In this document: positions 1-14,729 of the stretch, piece by piece
Position numbering within the stretch: position 1 is the stretch's first letter
Layout of the letters: every line of letters starts with the position of its first letter
Assembly: GCF_905475345.1 (NCBI RefSeq)
Contig: NC_066593.1
Location: 2,016,774 to 2,080,773, forward strand
Direction: 5' to 3'
Source of the DNA: Vespula vulgaris
Lineage: Eukaryota; Arthropoda; Insecta; Hymenoptera; Vespidae
DNA: 64,000 bases
Made by a program: the position numbers and the translations under genes
The notes under the pieces: generated by a model
Told to the model about the DNA's origin: nothing
The model's input: the letters and a program-made list of their open reading frames with translations, nothing else
Database searches by the model: none

Positions 1-109
1 GTCTTATCGAAATGAAAACGTAAGTATATATATATATATAAAAAAAAAAGTACTTAAAGAAAAGATATCTTCGAGAAACTGTTTATACGTAAAAGGTTGA
101 ATTTCTACA

Positions 110-242
110 GAAATACTGAAATTTTCAGCGACGAGCCAAAGCGGATGGGGTTTCGCATGGTCGCTCAGCCTGAACCGTCCACCGACTGAATACTATAGTG
201 ACGTCACCCGATACGGTCACTGCCTGAATTATTCAGTATTTC
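110..242. promoter_or_regulatory. Nested inverted repeats around a CRE palindrome
   Basis: Outer arms GAAATACTGAA (110-120) and TTCAGTATTTC (232-242) are exact inverted copies. Inside are CTGAATA (186-192) against TATTCAG (230-236) and AGTGAC (197-202) against GTCACT (216-221). The palindrome TGACGTCA, a CREB/ATF site, is at 199-206. The block is richer in GC than its flanks. It could be a promoter or the remains of a fold-back element. Confidence 0.4.
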
Positions 243-444
243 TTCGTTTCCGAAGGCAACAAACCGCACGAAAACTCGGCAAGAAAGCTCTCCTTGACGT
301 CGTGCGTCCGTTAGATCTTTAGACAAGACAAGGACAATTCTTTTTATGTATAATAATATGTATCAAAGGATACGGAAGAAGAAGAAATAGTAGTAGTAGA
401 AGAAGAAGTAGAAGAAGAAGAAGTCAAATCCCTTTTAACCTCTC

Positions 445-449
<5 letters not shown>

Positions 450-476
<27 letters not shown>
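450..476. repeat. (CA)n microsatellite
   Basis: Thirteen CA units, following a GAA-rich purine tract (about 375-423). Confidence 0.95.
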
Positions 477-477
<1 letters not shown>

Positions 478-715
478 TCCCCTCTCACTCTCCCACTCTC
501 TGTGTTTATAGTATATTACCTAAGAGTAGAACATCGTAATCGTGAAACTTGAAATAAAATTGAAGAAAGAATAGAAGTGAAAAGTCATTGAACGAGGAGT
601 CATCGTCGGTGAACGTAACAATGAAAGCGACCGTGGTTCCTTTGCCAAGTTAAATCACGAGAAAATTTCATCCACATACTTGCATATACACACGCACGAA
701 TGCACGCACACGCAT

Positions 716-716
<1 letters not shown>

Positions 717-768
<52 letters not shown>
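717..768. repeat. (TA)n microsatellite
   Basis: About 26 uninterrupted TA units directly before the first tandem unit. Confidence 0.95.
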
Positions 769-770
<2 letters not shown>

Positions 771-804
771 TATAGATACAAGTATAGACAAATAGTCACA
801 AACA

Positions 805-1244
805 AGAATAATTCATCACGAGTATATAGCCTTTCACATCGTCCTGCGAACACGTACGTATATACATGTATATATTTAATAAAAATGAAGAAAAAGAAAA
901 GAAAAGAAAAGAAAACGAAGAGGAAAAAAGAGAGAAATAGAAAACGAAAAGAAATTTTATACAAGAGGATCAAGATCCTTTCTAACGAGACACCTGCAAT
1001 AATAATCGTAATAATTAATAATATCCCGCGTGCACGCATACATATACGTAGAAATAATTCATTACGAATATATTCTTTCACATTGTCCCGTTGTAAGGAT
1101 ACATAAAAGATGTGAAAAAAGAAAAGGAACGAAAAAGTTTAATATAAAAGAAAAATTTTAGATCCTTTCTCACGGAATCATCAAATGAAATAATAATTGT
1201 AATAATTAATAATCGCGCGCGTATAATCATATGCACGCATAAAC

Positions 1245-1333
<89 letters not shown>

Positions 1334-1745
1334 GAGAGACACGAATATAATAATCATTCATCAGGAATATAGCCTTTCACATTATCCTGTGAACTTACAT
1401 ATGCACTTAATAAAAATGAAGATAAAAGATTTATACAAAAGGATCAAGATCCTTTCTAACGAGCCACGTGCAATAATAGTCGTAATAATTAATAATTCCA
1501 CACACGCACACGCATACGCATACACATAGAGACACGTACAATCACAAACACGCATGTAAGAATAATTCACTACGGATATAGCTTTTGAAATTGTCCTGTT
1601 AGGATACACGCTATATATATGTATATAATACTTGATAAAAATTATAAAGAAAAAGAAATAAAAGCAAAATTTTTACGAAAGAAAAGAATCGATATCCTTT
1701 CTCACGAATCTATATAATAATAATAATCGTAATAATTAATAATAA
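805..1745. repeat. Four degenerate tandem units of about 200-250 bp
   Basis: Units at about 805-1022, 1050-1213, 1346-1498 and 1558-1745 share the order AATAATTCA, then (T)TTCACATTGTCCTG, then TAATAAAAAT, then GGATCAAGATCCTTTCT, then CGTAATAATTAATAAT. They are separated by (TA)n, (CA)n-like and (GA)n microsatellites, which accounts for the length variation. No coding frame persists through the units. Confidence 0.8.
1249..1322. repeat. (GA)n microsatellite
   Basis: About 37 AG units between the second and third tandem units. Confidence 0.95.
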
Positions 1746-2272
1746 AAGGTGATGTATAAACAGGAGTAAAGAATGATTGAGTCATTCGAAGAAATAACAG
1801 ATCAAAGTTTTAACGTAGGCGTATTAGGCTTGTACTGCTAATCGAAAGAGATCTTTCGTAATGAAAAGGGGTAAGACATGTTTCTGATCTGACAGGATTT
1901 CGATTTAATTTCTTTTTTCTCTTTTCTTTCTCTCTTTAATATCGAAACGTCGATTTATTGATCGGTACCCACGTATTTAAGGGGAAAAAAAAAAGTAAAA
2001 TAACTATAATAAAAATAAGTCATAAAAAAAATTAAAATAAAACAAAACAAAAGAAACGAAAGGAGCAATATTGGCACCCACGTATTTAAAAAAAAAACGT
2101 TTTAATAATTATAATAAAAATAAATAATAAAAAATAAAATAAAATAAAATAAAATAAAATAAAAGAGACGAAAGGAGCAATCTTGGATGCTGAGTGATCT
2201 CATTTACTTCGACTTTTCGTTCGAGAGATTATCTTTGAGTGGTTGCATAATCTTCGGTGGTAACTTTGTAAG

Positions 2273-2276
<4 letters not shown>

Positions 2277-2326
<50 letters not shown>
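2277..2326. repeat. (TC)n microsatellite
   Basis: Twenty-five TC units embedded in pyrimidine-rich DNA. Confidence 0.95.
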
Positions 2327-2328
<2 letters not shown>

Positions 2329-3378
2329 TTTTTCCTGTCTCTCTCTTTCCTACTTTCTTTCGTTCTTTTTCTTTCTAAGAAAGAGAGATAGATATAAATG
2401 GCAATCGGTAACGATATCTTTTCTCACAACGATCTTACTTCTCCTTCTTCGATCTCTTTCGAGTCTTTCGTTCGTATCTTACAATCGATCTATCGATCGA
2501 TCGAAGGATCGTTAAGTTAGAGGCTAGTCGATCGTGTCTGGCAAGCTGTTTTACGTAAGATTTTATACCTCTCAGAGAATGAGAGAGAAAGAGAAAAAAA
2601 ATTAACTCTCTCGACGTGGCTATGCATTTTCGAACGTTGAGTAATCCACACGACGGTTATAAATCGTTTCTAAAGAAAACATTTGAAATTCATGTTAAAT
2701 AATTAATCATTTATCAAAAAGAAAAATAAATAAATAAATAAATAAATGAATGAATGAATGAATGAATAGATATGTTGAAATATTTCGTCTCTTTTTTTCT
2801 TTTGTTCATACATACTGAAAGAACTATAGTGATTGACCCGTTGTGACCTCGTTGGTAAAAACGTTGGAATAAAAAAGATCTATGAATAATGGCCAATCAA
2901 CTCATGTGAAAAAAAATTAGAAAACAATTGCGTGAAAAAAAATAATATATATATATATATATATCAATATGTGTGTGTATATAAAAAAAAAGGAAAGAAA
3001 ATAAAATAAAAATAGAAATCTCTCACGATAATTATTCCATATGTGTCTCAAGAATTTAGTATAATAGGAAATAAATGAAGTTGTGCGAATTCTTTCGTTA
3101 ATATAAGTTTTATCAAATAAAATATTAAGAATCGTATTGTAAAAGAAATATTTTAGTCAATTGTTTTTATTTCTCATACTTTTTATTTCTCATAAATATT
3201 ATTTTCCTTCGTATCGGCTTAATAAATATTGTAATTAAAATGATAACGAGGATACCAATAACTCTCTATAACGAGTCGATATTAATCGAGTGATTATCCT
3301 TATTCACTTTCCATTTAAAAGAAAGATAATCTTCAAATGCAGTTATAGCTTATACTATCTCAATAAATAATGCATAGA

Positions 3379-3493
<115 letters not shown>

Positions 3494-3635
3494 AAATAAA
3501 TCAAATAAAATAACGAGTTCTACTTAAAAATTATGGTTACTTAATTAAACACGTTCTGAAATAAAAATTAATGACCGTGAACGTAAAATAAACAAAAGAG
3601 AGAAAGACAGACAGAGTGAGAGTGAGAGAGAAAGA

Positions 3636-3669
<34 letters not shown>

Positions 3670-3983
3670 CTCAATTTTCAATAAGGATAGAAATCGATTG
3701 GAAATCCTATTAAACGAATCGTCACGTTCCAAAAGGATAATTTACTTTTATAATGCGTTACGAAATGATATTTTAATTAGCGGTTAATTACGTTTAAGTA
3801 ACCACGAAGTATTGTAGTGGCAAACTATGAGCGAGTGAGCTAGTAGTGCGCGAGAAGCAAAAAGAGAAGAAAAGAAAGAAAAAAAGAAGAAGAAGAAAAA
3901 TAAAAAAAAATAGAAAGATTAAGGTAAAAAGAGAATATGCAAGATATGAAGATTAAAATTAAGGAGAGAGAAAGAGAAAGAGA

Positions 3984-4017
<34 letters not shown>

Positions 4018-5229
4018 ATGCAATAAATGTAGAAGAAAAAGAGATAGAGAGAGGGGGATAAGAGAGAATGCTCGCCCCAAGGCGACGCTTCCAAAATGGC
4101 GCGTAGTCGGCTGGGTGAATTTATTTTTGGTGCATTCCAGTCGAATGGCAGAGGAAGGAGGAACCACACACGGACGCAAACTCTCAGACGATCTTTCGCT
4201 GAGAATATGTGCTCCTCATCTTGTTGGAATGCCGAAACTCCGTTACTTGCTTCGCCTCCATCGAGTTCTACTTGTATTATTCTTCTACACTCCTCCCTCC
4301 TCCCACCGCCATCTTCCCACCATCTTTCTCATTCTCTGTTTCTTCTCTCTTTCTCTCGCTGTATCTGTCTCTCTATCTGTTCGTCCGTCCGTCTGTTCTT
4401 CTCTCGTCAATTTTCCTTTTACTTTCTCCCTCCATTTACTTTTTTTTTTTTTTTAAATAAAAACAAAACTAAAGAAAACAAAGCAAAACGCGCTGTGGAA
4501 GAATTCTGTCGTCTACTCCGAGTTCCCATCAAGGGTGAAAAGAGCCAATTTGTTTGTCCCTACGAGTTTAACCATAATGATGTATTATTTTTAAGGAATG
4601 ATTGACCGTCCGATTCTAATATTTACGTGTGTCTACTCGATATTATGAATATACGGAGTATAAAAATATTAAGAGTATATATATATTTTTTTTTGTCTAT
4701 GTATATTATGAATATGTACATGTAACGTATGTATATATTTCTCCAAAGATTTGCATAAACCTTTGTGTGAATTATAGAAAACAAATAACGAGATCATCGC
4801 ATATATGAACATATACGTCTATAAATGATCTCGTTAAATCACGTGCGAATTAATTAATAAAAGAAAACAGGAGAAAACAATAAGTATATAAATAAATAAA
4901 TAATTTAACGATAAAAATCTCACGTTCGGTTATAATTGTTCTTTCACTGCACGTGTTCACGCGTGAACAATGATAACGGGTTGAGAAGGAGAGAGAAAAA
5001 AAAGATGCACATTTCCTTCGGTCAATGGTAATAATAATAATGATGATGAGAACAACAACAACAACAACAACAACGATGACAATGACGAAGACGATGTCGT
5101 ACGTAGCACGTTGTCTCGTAAATGCTAATAACTTGGCTCGAGACGAGCGCGTGCCACTGTGGAAAATAAAAATGGAAGTGGTTGGAAGGGTGGGAGGTGA
5201 CTCACGACGCATCACTACCACTACCACTG

Positions 5230-5275
<46 letters not shown>
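5230..5275. repeat. (TCA)n microsatellite
   Basis: Fifteen CAT/TCA units flanked by (AAC)n-like and (CGT)-rich trinucleotide DNA. This produces long but meaningless open frames on both strands (about 4850-5550). Confidence 0.95.
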
Positions 5276-6185
5276 GATCATCGTCTTCGTCATCGTCGTC
5301 ATCGTCATCTTCAAGCATGATTTGTATTCAGTTTTAGCGCCGGCGCTACATCTCATTGTTTCCTTAGAAATCGCATTGTTTGTGTGTATATTCGTGCATG
5401 TGTGTGTGTATATATATGTGTGCATGCATAAATGTGCATACGTGTGTATAAATGCACAATCAATTCGTATGTCTTTCTCTTTGACGATTTTTTTCTTTTA
5501 TTCTTTTTTTTTTGTTTCCTTTTCTTTTTTATTGTCCCTTCGATAAGACGTGACACAGATGATTAAAAAGTTACGTATGTTTGGTAGATAGTAGGTACGT
5601 TCCGTGAAACAGAGAATTAACATTTCTTTTATTCTTCCTTTCTTTCTATTTCTTCTTTTTCTTTTTTTATGTTTAAAAAGACATCTCGCAATTATCTTTT
5701 CGTAGTATCGTTTCTCTCATGGAACTTAATAATTATTGTGCTGCATATGTATGTATTTACGTTAGGGAAAAAAAAATGGGAAATTCTTTTAAAAGATCTT
5801 TCGCGTTTATATCCTTTATACATTAGATTTACGTAATTTGATAATAGATATATCTAAATGTATTTACATACGTTTATATATGTATACAATTTAATAACGA
5901 AAACAAAAAAAAAGAAAAAATGTCGAGCGATTTAATGATCAAATTAATTAATTTTTGATTCGTACATATGAAGATGACTTGTCAAATGATGCTAATAAAA
6001 AAAAATAATAATTGAAAAAAAGAGATACTTGGGAATTAAAACTATATTATATAGAACTGTATAAAAATTGTATTACGAAAAATCGGAGATCGGATTGATT
6101 AACTTTCGATTTGTATGTAAGGGTGAACTTGTAAAATAATAATAATAATAATAATAAAAAGAGAGAGAAAGAAAGGAAACAGAAA

Positions 6186-6620
<435 letters not shown>

Positions 6621-7829
6621 ATCAATAACTAACGTAAGAAGTGACATTTAAAAAAGAAAAAACTAAAACAAAATGAAATAAAATAAAGCTGACAGTGATT
6701 TCGTCATTCTTCGTCTTACGTCTACGTCGGACATCTGTTGGTGACGAGATAAGTGGAACACGAAAAATAAAAGAAGTAATGAGCACACTAGACAAATTGA
6801 TGAACGAATCATAATTTTTAAAAGTCTTGAAAACTTTCATAAAATTTCGTTCATTTTCCTTTCTCATTTTTAAAACGATATTGAAAAAAAAAAAAAGAAA
6901 AGAAAAGAAATAAAATTTTAATTAAATCTCGAATCGATCGATATATCGTTGACGACGATCTTTCGTTATATCGATTTTTTTTATCCTTTCTGTAAATATG
7001 AAAAGTGTTGATTTCGATTGAAAATATAAAATAGAAAGGAGAAAAAGAAATAAGAAAAATAGGAAGAGCGGTAACACGAGTGTCGTTCACCTAAGCTATT
7101 GCGTATGCAATTATGCGAACATTCATAATTACGATTAGCGTGTAGTATATTTAGAGTAGTAATTAATTCTAATTCTCATAGGAGCATGGCATTGAGTATA
7201 TTTCTCTCTCTGTCTCTCTCTCTTTTTCTCTTTCTCTCTCTCTTATTGTTAGCCTTGAGCCTGTTACGTGAACGCAAGAAGGATCGAGCAACGATCTATC
7301 TATCCATCTATTTATCTATCTCCCTTCGAAACTAGAATGACATCGATGATTCACTCGATTCGTCCAGGGATCGATCGATCAACGGATGCACGCATGAGCG
7401 CCAATCAGAGCGTGGATTCAAACACTAAGAGATCCCACTTCATTTTCCAATTGCATCGATTACATTTATTGCCAGAAATGTTCTAATGTTAATCATTTTT
7501 TTTTATTTTTTATCATTCTTTTTATCCCTTCCAATAATTCGACTTTGGAATTTCGCTCGTTTTTATATATCATTGAATATTAATACTTTTCGTTTTAATT
7601 TTCTTTCATAATCTCAATAATATTATTTCTTTTCTTCTTTCTTCCTTTCCTTTTTTTTTGTTTGGCAAAATTAATTTTCAATTTATTGAAATATCGATAT
7701 TATACTTTATTTTATTATATTATATTATATATGTAATTAAATAATATCGAGCATTTAAATCTATATAATATTATCCTTTTCGAGAATTAATTATTAAATT
7801 AATTAATATCAAAGTTGAAACTATATTCC

Positions 7830-7831
<2 letters not shown>

Positions 7832-7877
<46 letters not shown>
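7832..7877. repeat. (TA)n microsatellite
   Basis: About 23 TA units. Confidence 0.95.
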
Positions 7878-7881
<4 letters not shown>

Positions 7882-10751
7882 CAACATTTTCCAAATCTAA
7901 ATATCAATTATTTTTATGGATCAGATTACTTTCATACATACACATAATGTTAAAAGTTCCAACTTATATAATTTCTTTCTCTCTCTCTCTCCTCATACAC
8001 ACACGCGCACACACACACATACACATACATAACGCGCGATAGAAGATAGGATCTCACTATTTCATGGCAATCCTACAATCGTTTAATATGTATATACATA
8101 CATATAAAGTTAAAAACCAGAAAGAGAGAGAGAGAGAGAAAGAGAAAAAGAGAATAGCGGAAGTCATAATATTCCGACGGAAGAGTCAGTAGGTATTCAT
8201 CGAATGCACCGGAAGTTGCGGAAGGACGTGAACGCATGCGATTAGAATTATACACGTAATCGTATATTTCTCGATTGATCGATTTTTAGATCCCTCAGAC
8301 CGATCTAATAATAATTTTAATCGATAACCGATCGACTTTAATAAAATTATTTTATCATTCTTATCAATTATAAAATATTGTCTATTTTACTACGTCCAAA
8401 CTTTATTTTGTCTTTCACTGAAAAATAAAAAATTATTTCGACAATGGTTAACGTCAACTTCCGGTATCCGAGATCGAATTTTCTAGCTCGTTCAAAAGAA
8501 TCCACTTGATCCAGATTTAAAATACACAACGCACACTTCTCTTTCTCTCTATCTCTCTTTCTCTCTTTATCTCTCACATTCTTTTTCTCTCGTACATACG
8601 TCTTCCCTTTTCTGTCATATCTATCTGGGTCAATGAGTTTACGGGGGGGAAAAAAAAATGTCTCTTCTTTGTGAAACCTAAACACGCGAGGAAACATATT
8701 CTATCGGAATCATTCTATTTCTTTCTAATAATAAAAAGTATTTCATGTCTTTCTTTCTTTCTTTCTTTCTTTCTTCTGATCTTCTTTCTTAACGATAAAA
8801 AAAACGCTAATCGCGGCTTAACGCTGTTCGAACTGTAACTCCTTTGACTTTGATAAATCGAACGACAAAATTAGATCCGAAGTATTTGTAATTTACCAAT
8901 ATCTTTTTTGGAGTTTCTAGTAAATGAGAAGGAAAAATAAAAAAAGTAAAAAAATAAAAAATTACCAAATACAATATTTTCGTATATTTAAACGTAAGAC
9001 ACATCTACTTAAATTTAAATCAGAACTTATCAATCAGTCCGATGTAATATAAAAGAAACGAAGAAAAAGGAACAAAAAAAAAACAAAAAGAAAATTAACG
9101 TTAAAATAAAAATTATTATTAAGATAATTATTATTGTTGTTGTCAAGAAAAAAAAAATATTCCAAAAAAGATATAAAGAAAAGATGTATGAAAAAAAAAT
9201 GAAATAAAGAGATAATAAGAAAAATAATCATCGTCTGTAATTAAAAAAGAAAAAAAGAAAAAAAGAAAGAGAGAAAAAGAAGAAGAAAAAAGAAAGAAAG
9301 AAAAATATTCAAACAGTAATGATTAGATTACTGTTCTTTTTTTATAGAATAAATATACTTTTGATTGAGGAACATTCACATTCGAATGTTTCACGTCTCA
9401 TCGTCGTCGTCATCGCCGTCATCATCATCATCTTCATCTCGAATTCGACACGTTCCCATTCTTTCACAAGGAGGATTCTCTGTTAGATAGGAAAAGGTCG
9501 TTGACTATAAAGCAACCCGAGCAACGGTTCTATCTTTCTCTTTCTGTCTCTCTTTCTTTCTTTTCACAAACTACTCGAGTTCATCTCCCACGACGAAATC
9601 ATGGATCGCAATATTGCGGTACACAATCCATATATACACAAGAGAATATCGGAAGACGCTTGTAATATTATACTACTTCATACACACACGAACAAATATA
9701 TATATAAACACACACACACACACACATTATCGAATATCAATCGTGCAACGAAAAACACTGAAAATAGAAAGATATAAAAATATTTCTCTTTATCTCTCTC
9801 TTTCTCTTTAGTTCTTCTACTTAACAATAATTTTGTTTTTTTTTTTTGCAATTTGTAAAATAAAAGGAAAGAAGAAGAAAGAAATGAAAGAATCGATAGA
9901 ATTCGATCGAATATAAAATAATGTTCATTCCATTTTCAACATCGAACAAATTATTGTCCGTATTCTCGTAGATGAGATAAGATGAGAAAGTCGTCGACCG
10001 CATTAACTTCGGAATTATAGCGATCTTATGTAACCAATCGTAAAGCTATATAATGTATATAGTAACCATGCGAGATAAAATAACAGCGCACCTACATATT
10101 ATCTGTGACTCTTATAGATAAAAACAAAACCAAAAAAAAAAAAAACACAAAAATTAATTTTACTTCATCAATATTCGTAACAAATACATACATATGTGCG
10201 TAAACGTTTGATAAGAAATATCGATCATATATTTATATATACAACAAATCACAAATCGATATTGTGTATGCGTATACGTGACAAATATATTAGATAATTT
10301 CTATATATAAAACAAACAAAAATTAAGTTATAATATATAAGACTACATTGGAGGAAAAAAATATAGATAAAAAAAAGCATAATCGATAAAACAGTCCCAA
10401 AATAATATTACAACGAGTATATGTGATATTACCACGTTAAAATTTTAAAATAAAAAATAAAAAAACAATAAAATAAAAATAAAATAAAATAAAATAAAGA
10501 AGAAGAGAAAGAAAGCAATGCAGACATTTGATAAGACACAGATAAATCTTACGAAATATGTGGTGATAAAATAATGAAATGACGTCAACGAAGGCCAATG
10601 AAGGACGATTTCATTCTTACCGAATTTGGTAAAGTTCACATTGGAAAAGGCCGCGTTACAATCTCTCCGTTGGTTATCGCTTTTGGATCACGAAGAAGGA
10701 CGTGGATCCTCCATCGATGCTGCAATTTCTTTCACCGACTAGTTTACTCGA

Positions 10752-10810
10752 GGGAGAGAGTATATATATATATACACATACATATATGTATATATATGTA
10801 TATACTCTCC
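10752..10810. repeat. Hairpin with (TA)n/(GTA) stem
   Basis: GGAGAGAGTATATATATATA on the left pairs with TATATATGTATATACTCTCC on the right, leaving a loop around ACACATACATA. The GGAGA/TCTCC ends show that this is more than a plain TA run. Confidence 0.7.
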
Positions 10811-11230
10811 TTGATCCGATTGCCATAAGCGTGCTCACAGAAGAAGAACATTTGCATAGGCCGTCGTATTTTTTTTTGCTTTTACTTTCAACAACGTCGC
10901 ATTATTGACTCTTTTTTTTTAAATAAAAGATGGACTAAAATTTTCCGAGACGATTATAAGGATCAATTTAATCTCTTACGAGATTCAGACTGATTTTCTT
11001 TTTTTTTTGTTTTTTTTTTTTCTTTACTTTAATTGTTAATCTAGAAGTGTAGGGAATTTTTTTACGAACTTACGAATTTATTTTGAAAATTAACTCGACT
11101 TTTAAAATCGTCTAGGAACTTTTGATCTACCCTAGAAATTTATTTTTAAGCCTGTTGTATTATATTATTATATAAAACGATGATTCGCCATCTTTCTCTT
11201 CTCAGCTTTCTTCTCTTTCTTCTCTTTTTC

Positions 11231-11262
<32 letters not shown>

Positions 11263-11656
11263 TCCTTTTTCGTCAATTTCTCTTACTACATGGAAGTCAC
11301 GCGATTATTATTCCACTTAATTATCGAGAACTACGAAAGTGATGGGCTCTTTTTCTCTCTCTATCTTTTTTTTTTTGAATGTTATTTATCCTGTATGATT
11401 CATGGTATATTACAGTGTCCTCGTTTTCTCTCATTCATTCATTTATTCATTCATTCTTTTCTATTTTTGAAGGATTAACTTTCATTAAATTAAATTAAAA
11501 ATTTCAGAAATCCATTTATTAAAAACGAGTAAAGCATCTAAATTATTCAGTTCGAGACGAAGAGAATTCGTTTAATTTAATTTCGAATGTTACTTTAAAG
11601 AACTTCTTTCCTTTTTTCTTTTTGATTGTTCCTAAACTTAAAAAAAAATTTCACAA

Positions 11657-11696
<40 letters not shown>

Positions 11697-12174
11697 ACAC
11701 CCACACATATATATTATCGTAACATAAAGATAATCATTACGAAGTATCTACTAAATTGTACAAATTGAGTATAGTAAGCGAAGCTAATCGATTCCCACGC
11801 TCGTTCTTCCATACCTATCTCGAAGTCAAGATAAAGATAGAGAGGTGATACTAGGGGTCAACTTTGAATCATCATTTGTGAAAAAAGAAATTCATCAATA
11901 CCTACCTACCTACCTACCTACCTACCTATCTATCTATCTGTCTATCTATACGTCTACATATATAAATAAATACACAGCCATATATATATATATATACACA
12001 CATATACATGTATATTATATATAAATAACCATGAAAAGAAGTAGTAGACAATTTATACTCGTTTTCATCTTTCATCTTGAGATAAGAGAATCGAGATAAA
12101 AATAAAGTTAAGAAAAGGCGTTCGTTAATTAATGTCTTACTATCGAGGTTGTTGGTACTAGTACTAAGTTTAAC

Positions 12175-12206
<32 letters not shown>

Positions 12207-14690
12207 ATATAGTAATAGCAATAGTTAATAGTAGTGGTAGTAGTAAAGTAAGTAACCATCGGACTCTCGACGATCTATAATTAAGATACTTTGCCGATCA
12301 TGACCTTCGGAAATGGCGGCGGTGCACCTGAAGCATAACGCTTAGAGTGGTTACTCCGATTCCTCTTCCTTGATCTCCTCCTCTTTCTTCTCTTCCAATA
12401 CAAATGAACGAATGAACCAGCCTACATAAGCTCGTGTATTTTCTTCTTCTATTTCCTTTTCTCGAACAACAACCTTGCGAACCGGTCTTTTACAGCTTCC
12501 TTAACGCGACCGAGCACGAGCCTTTCCAACTTTTTTCTTTCTTTCTTTCTTTCTTTTTTTTTTATTATTATTCTTTCTTTCTTTCTTTCTTTAACTATCT
12601 CTGTCTGTATCTCTATTTATTTTTTATTTACTCGGAATCGAATTGCAGCTCGAATTACGATTAAACTATGCGTGCTAGGTTGGATTGCCTCTTGTATCTT
12701 ACGGATGTATCCTGTTGCATCGATGCAATTTATTTGTTTTGTTCCGTTTCGATCTACTTTTTTTTTTATTTTTGACTGAGATCGATCCAACTAGGTTTTT
12801 TTCAACTTGTTTGCTTCTTTCCTTTTCTTTCTTTTTTTCTTTCTCTTTCTACGTGGAAAAATGTATCCCAGAGTAAATTGTAATAATAGTATTAGTGATA
12901 TCATTGATTTATATTCATTGGTAATTTCATATTAACATTCATTTTAATTTTGACGATGTGTAAAAATTTATGAATGAAATTAATGAGTAAAACGTATGAA
13001 TGAAATTTATGAATGAAAATAATGAGGGAAATTTATCAATGAAACTGACGAATGAAAATTAAAATTATTCTATCAATTTATTCATTTATATTTTATATAC
13101 GTAATAAAATGTTCGTGGATTCAATATTTCACGATAATATTTTTACGAAGATATGTACGTAAATATAAAATAATCGCGAGGAAAATCCGTATCGTTATTT
13201 CCTCAGAGATAGCTACGTAGAAAAATGTTTAGAGATGAAGTTTTTCTTTCCAGAGATTTCAAACGCGTTTTCTTTTCGTATCGAAATAACTGTCCCTCTT
13301 CTCCTAAGTATTATTTTTATCGCTATCCGAATAAACTTGATTTCAAATATCTTTCGGTTCGTCGACGTTCTTCTTGCGCAAGCTTGAATTCTTGCAGCAT
13401 TTCTCTAAAAGAGACCGGAAGGGAGAAAGAGAGAGAGAGAGAAGTATATTTTTATCAACAAATGGGAGATTCTTATACATAAAAACATTTAAGAATGTTA
13501 TAAAAAATATTTAATAAAAATTGACCGTTATCATGATCATAAAAAGATCGCGTAATCTTACAAAATAAATCATCGATTGCAAATAAAACGTTTATGAACG
13601 ATACAAATTTTTATAAAGATATTATAAATTCGTAATAAAAAAAATAAAAAAGAAGAGAAAAAAAAAGGATATTTATAAAGCGTGTAATTTCTTTTCTCTC
13701 TCATAAAAATTGATGCGTTTAGAATAAAAAATAAAAAAGAAAGTATAGACATTAATAAGCAATGTAAATTTTGATAAAAATGTATGAATTTTTAGAATGA
13801 ATGAATGAATGAATAAATAAATAAATAGATAAATAAATAAATACATAAATATTTATGCACATTCATAAACGATGTCAATTTTATATAAAGGTCTTTGAAA
13901 TTAGGATAACAGATTATAACTGGATGAAATATGAAAGAATAAAATTCGAAGAAAAATCATTCGCATCGTTTTAAAATTATATCGAAAATGGAGATGAAAT
14001 TTTTATGAGGAACGAAAGGAAGAAAGAAAATAGAATTATTGTAGAACGTTTCAACGAAAAACATTTGACGAGTTTTCTCGCCCCCTCTCCTCCTCCTCCT
14101 CCTCCTCCTCCTAGAAGAAGGGATAGAGATCAGAGAATGGGATATCTAATTCGGTCTCTAGTACGGCCTTGAGCGTCTTCTGCGTCTCTTTCATTCCATG
14201 CTCCTCCCTTCGTCTAAAGTCTCGAGATTCGCTTCACCCTTTTTCTTTATTCTTTCCTTTCTTCTTCTTCTTCTTCTTCTTCTTCTTCTTCTTCTATTTC
14301 TTCTTTTATTTTTACTTTCTTATTTCTTTTCTCCCATATTTCTTCCCTTTCTGTTCTTCATCCCGTCTGAGTGAACGACATTTCTCAGAAATAAATTTTT
14401 TGTTAGCATTGTTTCACGAATAAGACAACAAAATAAAATTCATATATCCTTAAAAGATCGACCATAAACATGTTTCTACGTTTGCAAATTTTATGATTTG
14501 AAAAGAAAAAGAAAAAAGAAAAAAGTAATTGACCTATAAAAGTCTCGAAAAATAGTAATTTTCTTTTTTAAGTGTTTTTGACCTTCCAACCCTCTCCCCA
14601 CTCTCTCTATAGCCAGTTCGAACTTTCATTTCGTTCGAATTTAAACGAGATTGATAAATTCGTCGTAAAAAAAAAATACAAACAAAAAAG

Positions 14691-14729
<39 letters not shown>

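Noticed and set aside
4096..4605. 169-codon plus-strand frame
   Set aside because: Mostly pyrimidine-run Leu/Ser/Phe sequence, without splice support. The GC-rich start may be a promoter or noncoding exon.
4850..5546. Overlapping long frames on both strands
   Set aside because: Produced by the (TCA)n and (AAC)n trinucleotide repeats; Met/Ile/Thr runs have no domain.
10598..10828. 76-codon frame MKDDFILTEFGK...
   Set aside because: It runs into the TA hairpin and has no consensus donor at a sensible place; the opposite strand is full of stops. Kept only as a GC-richer island.
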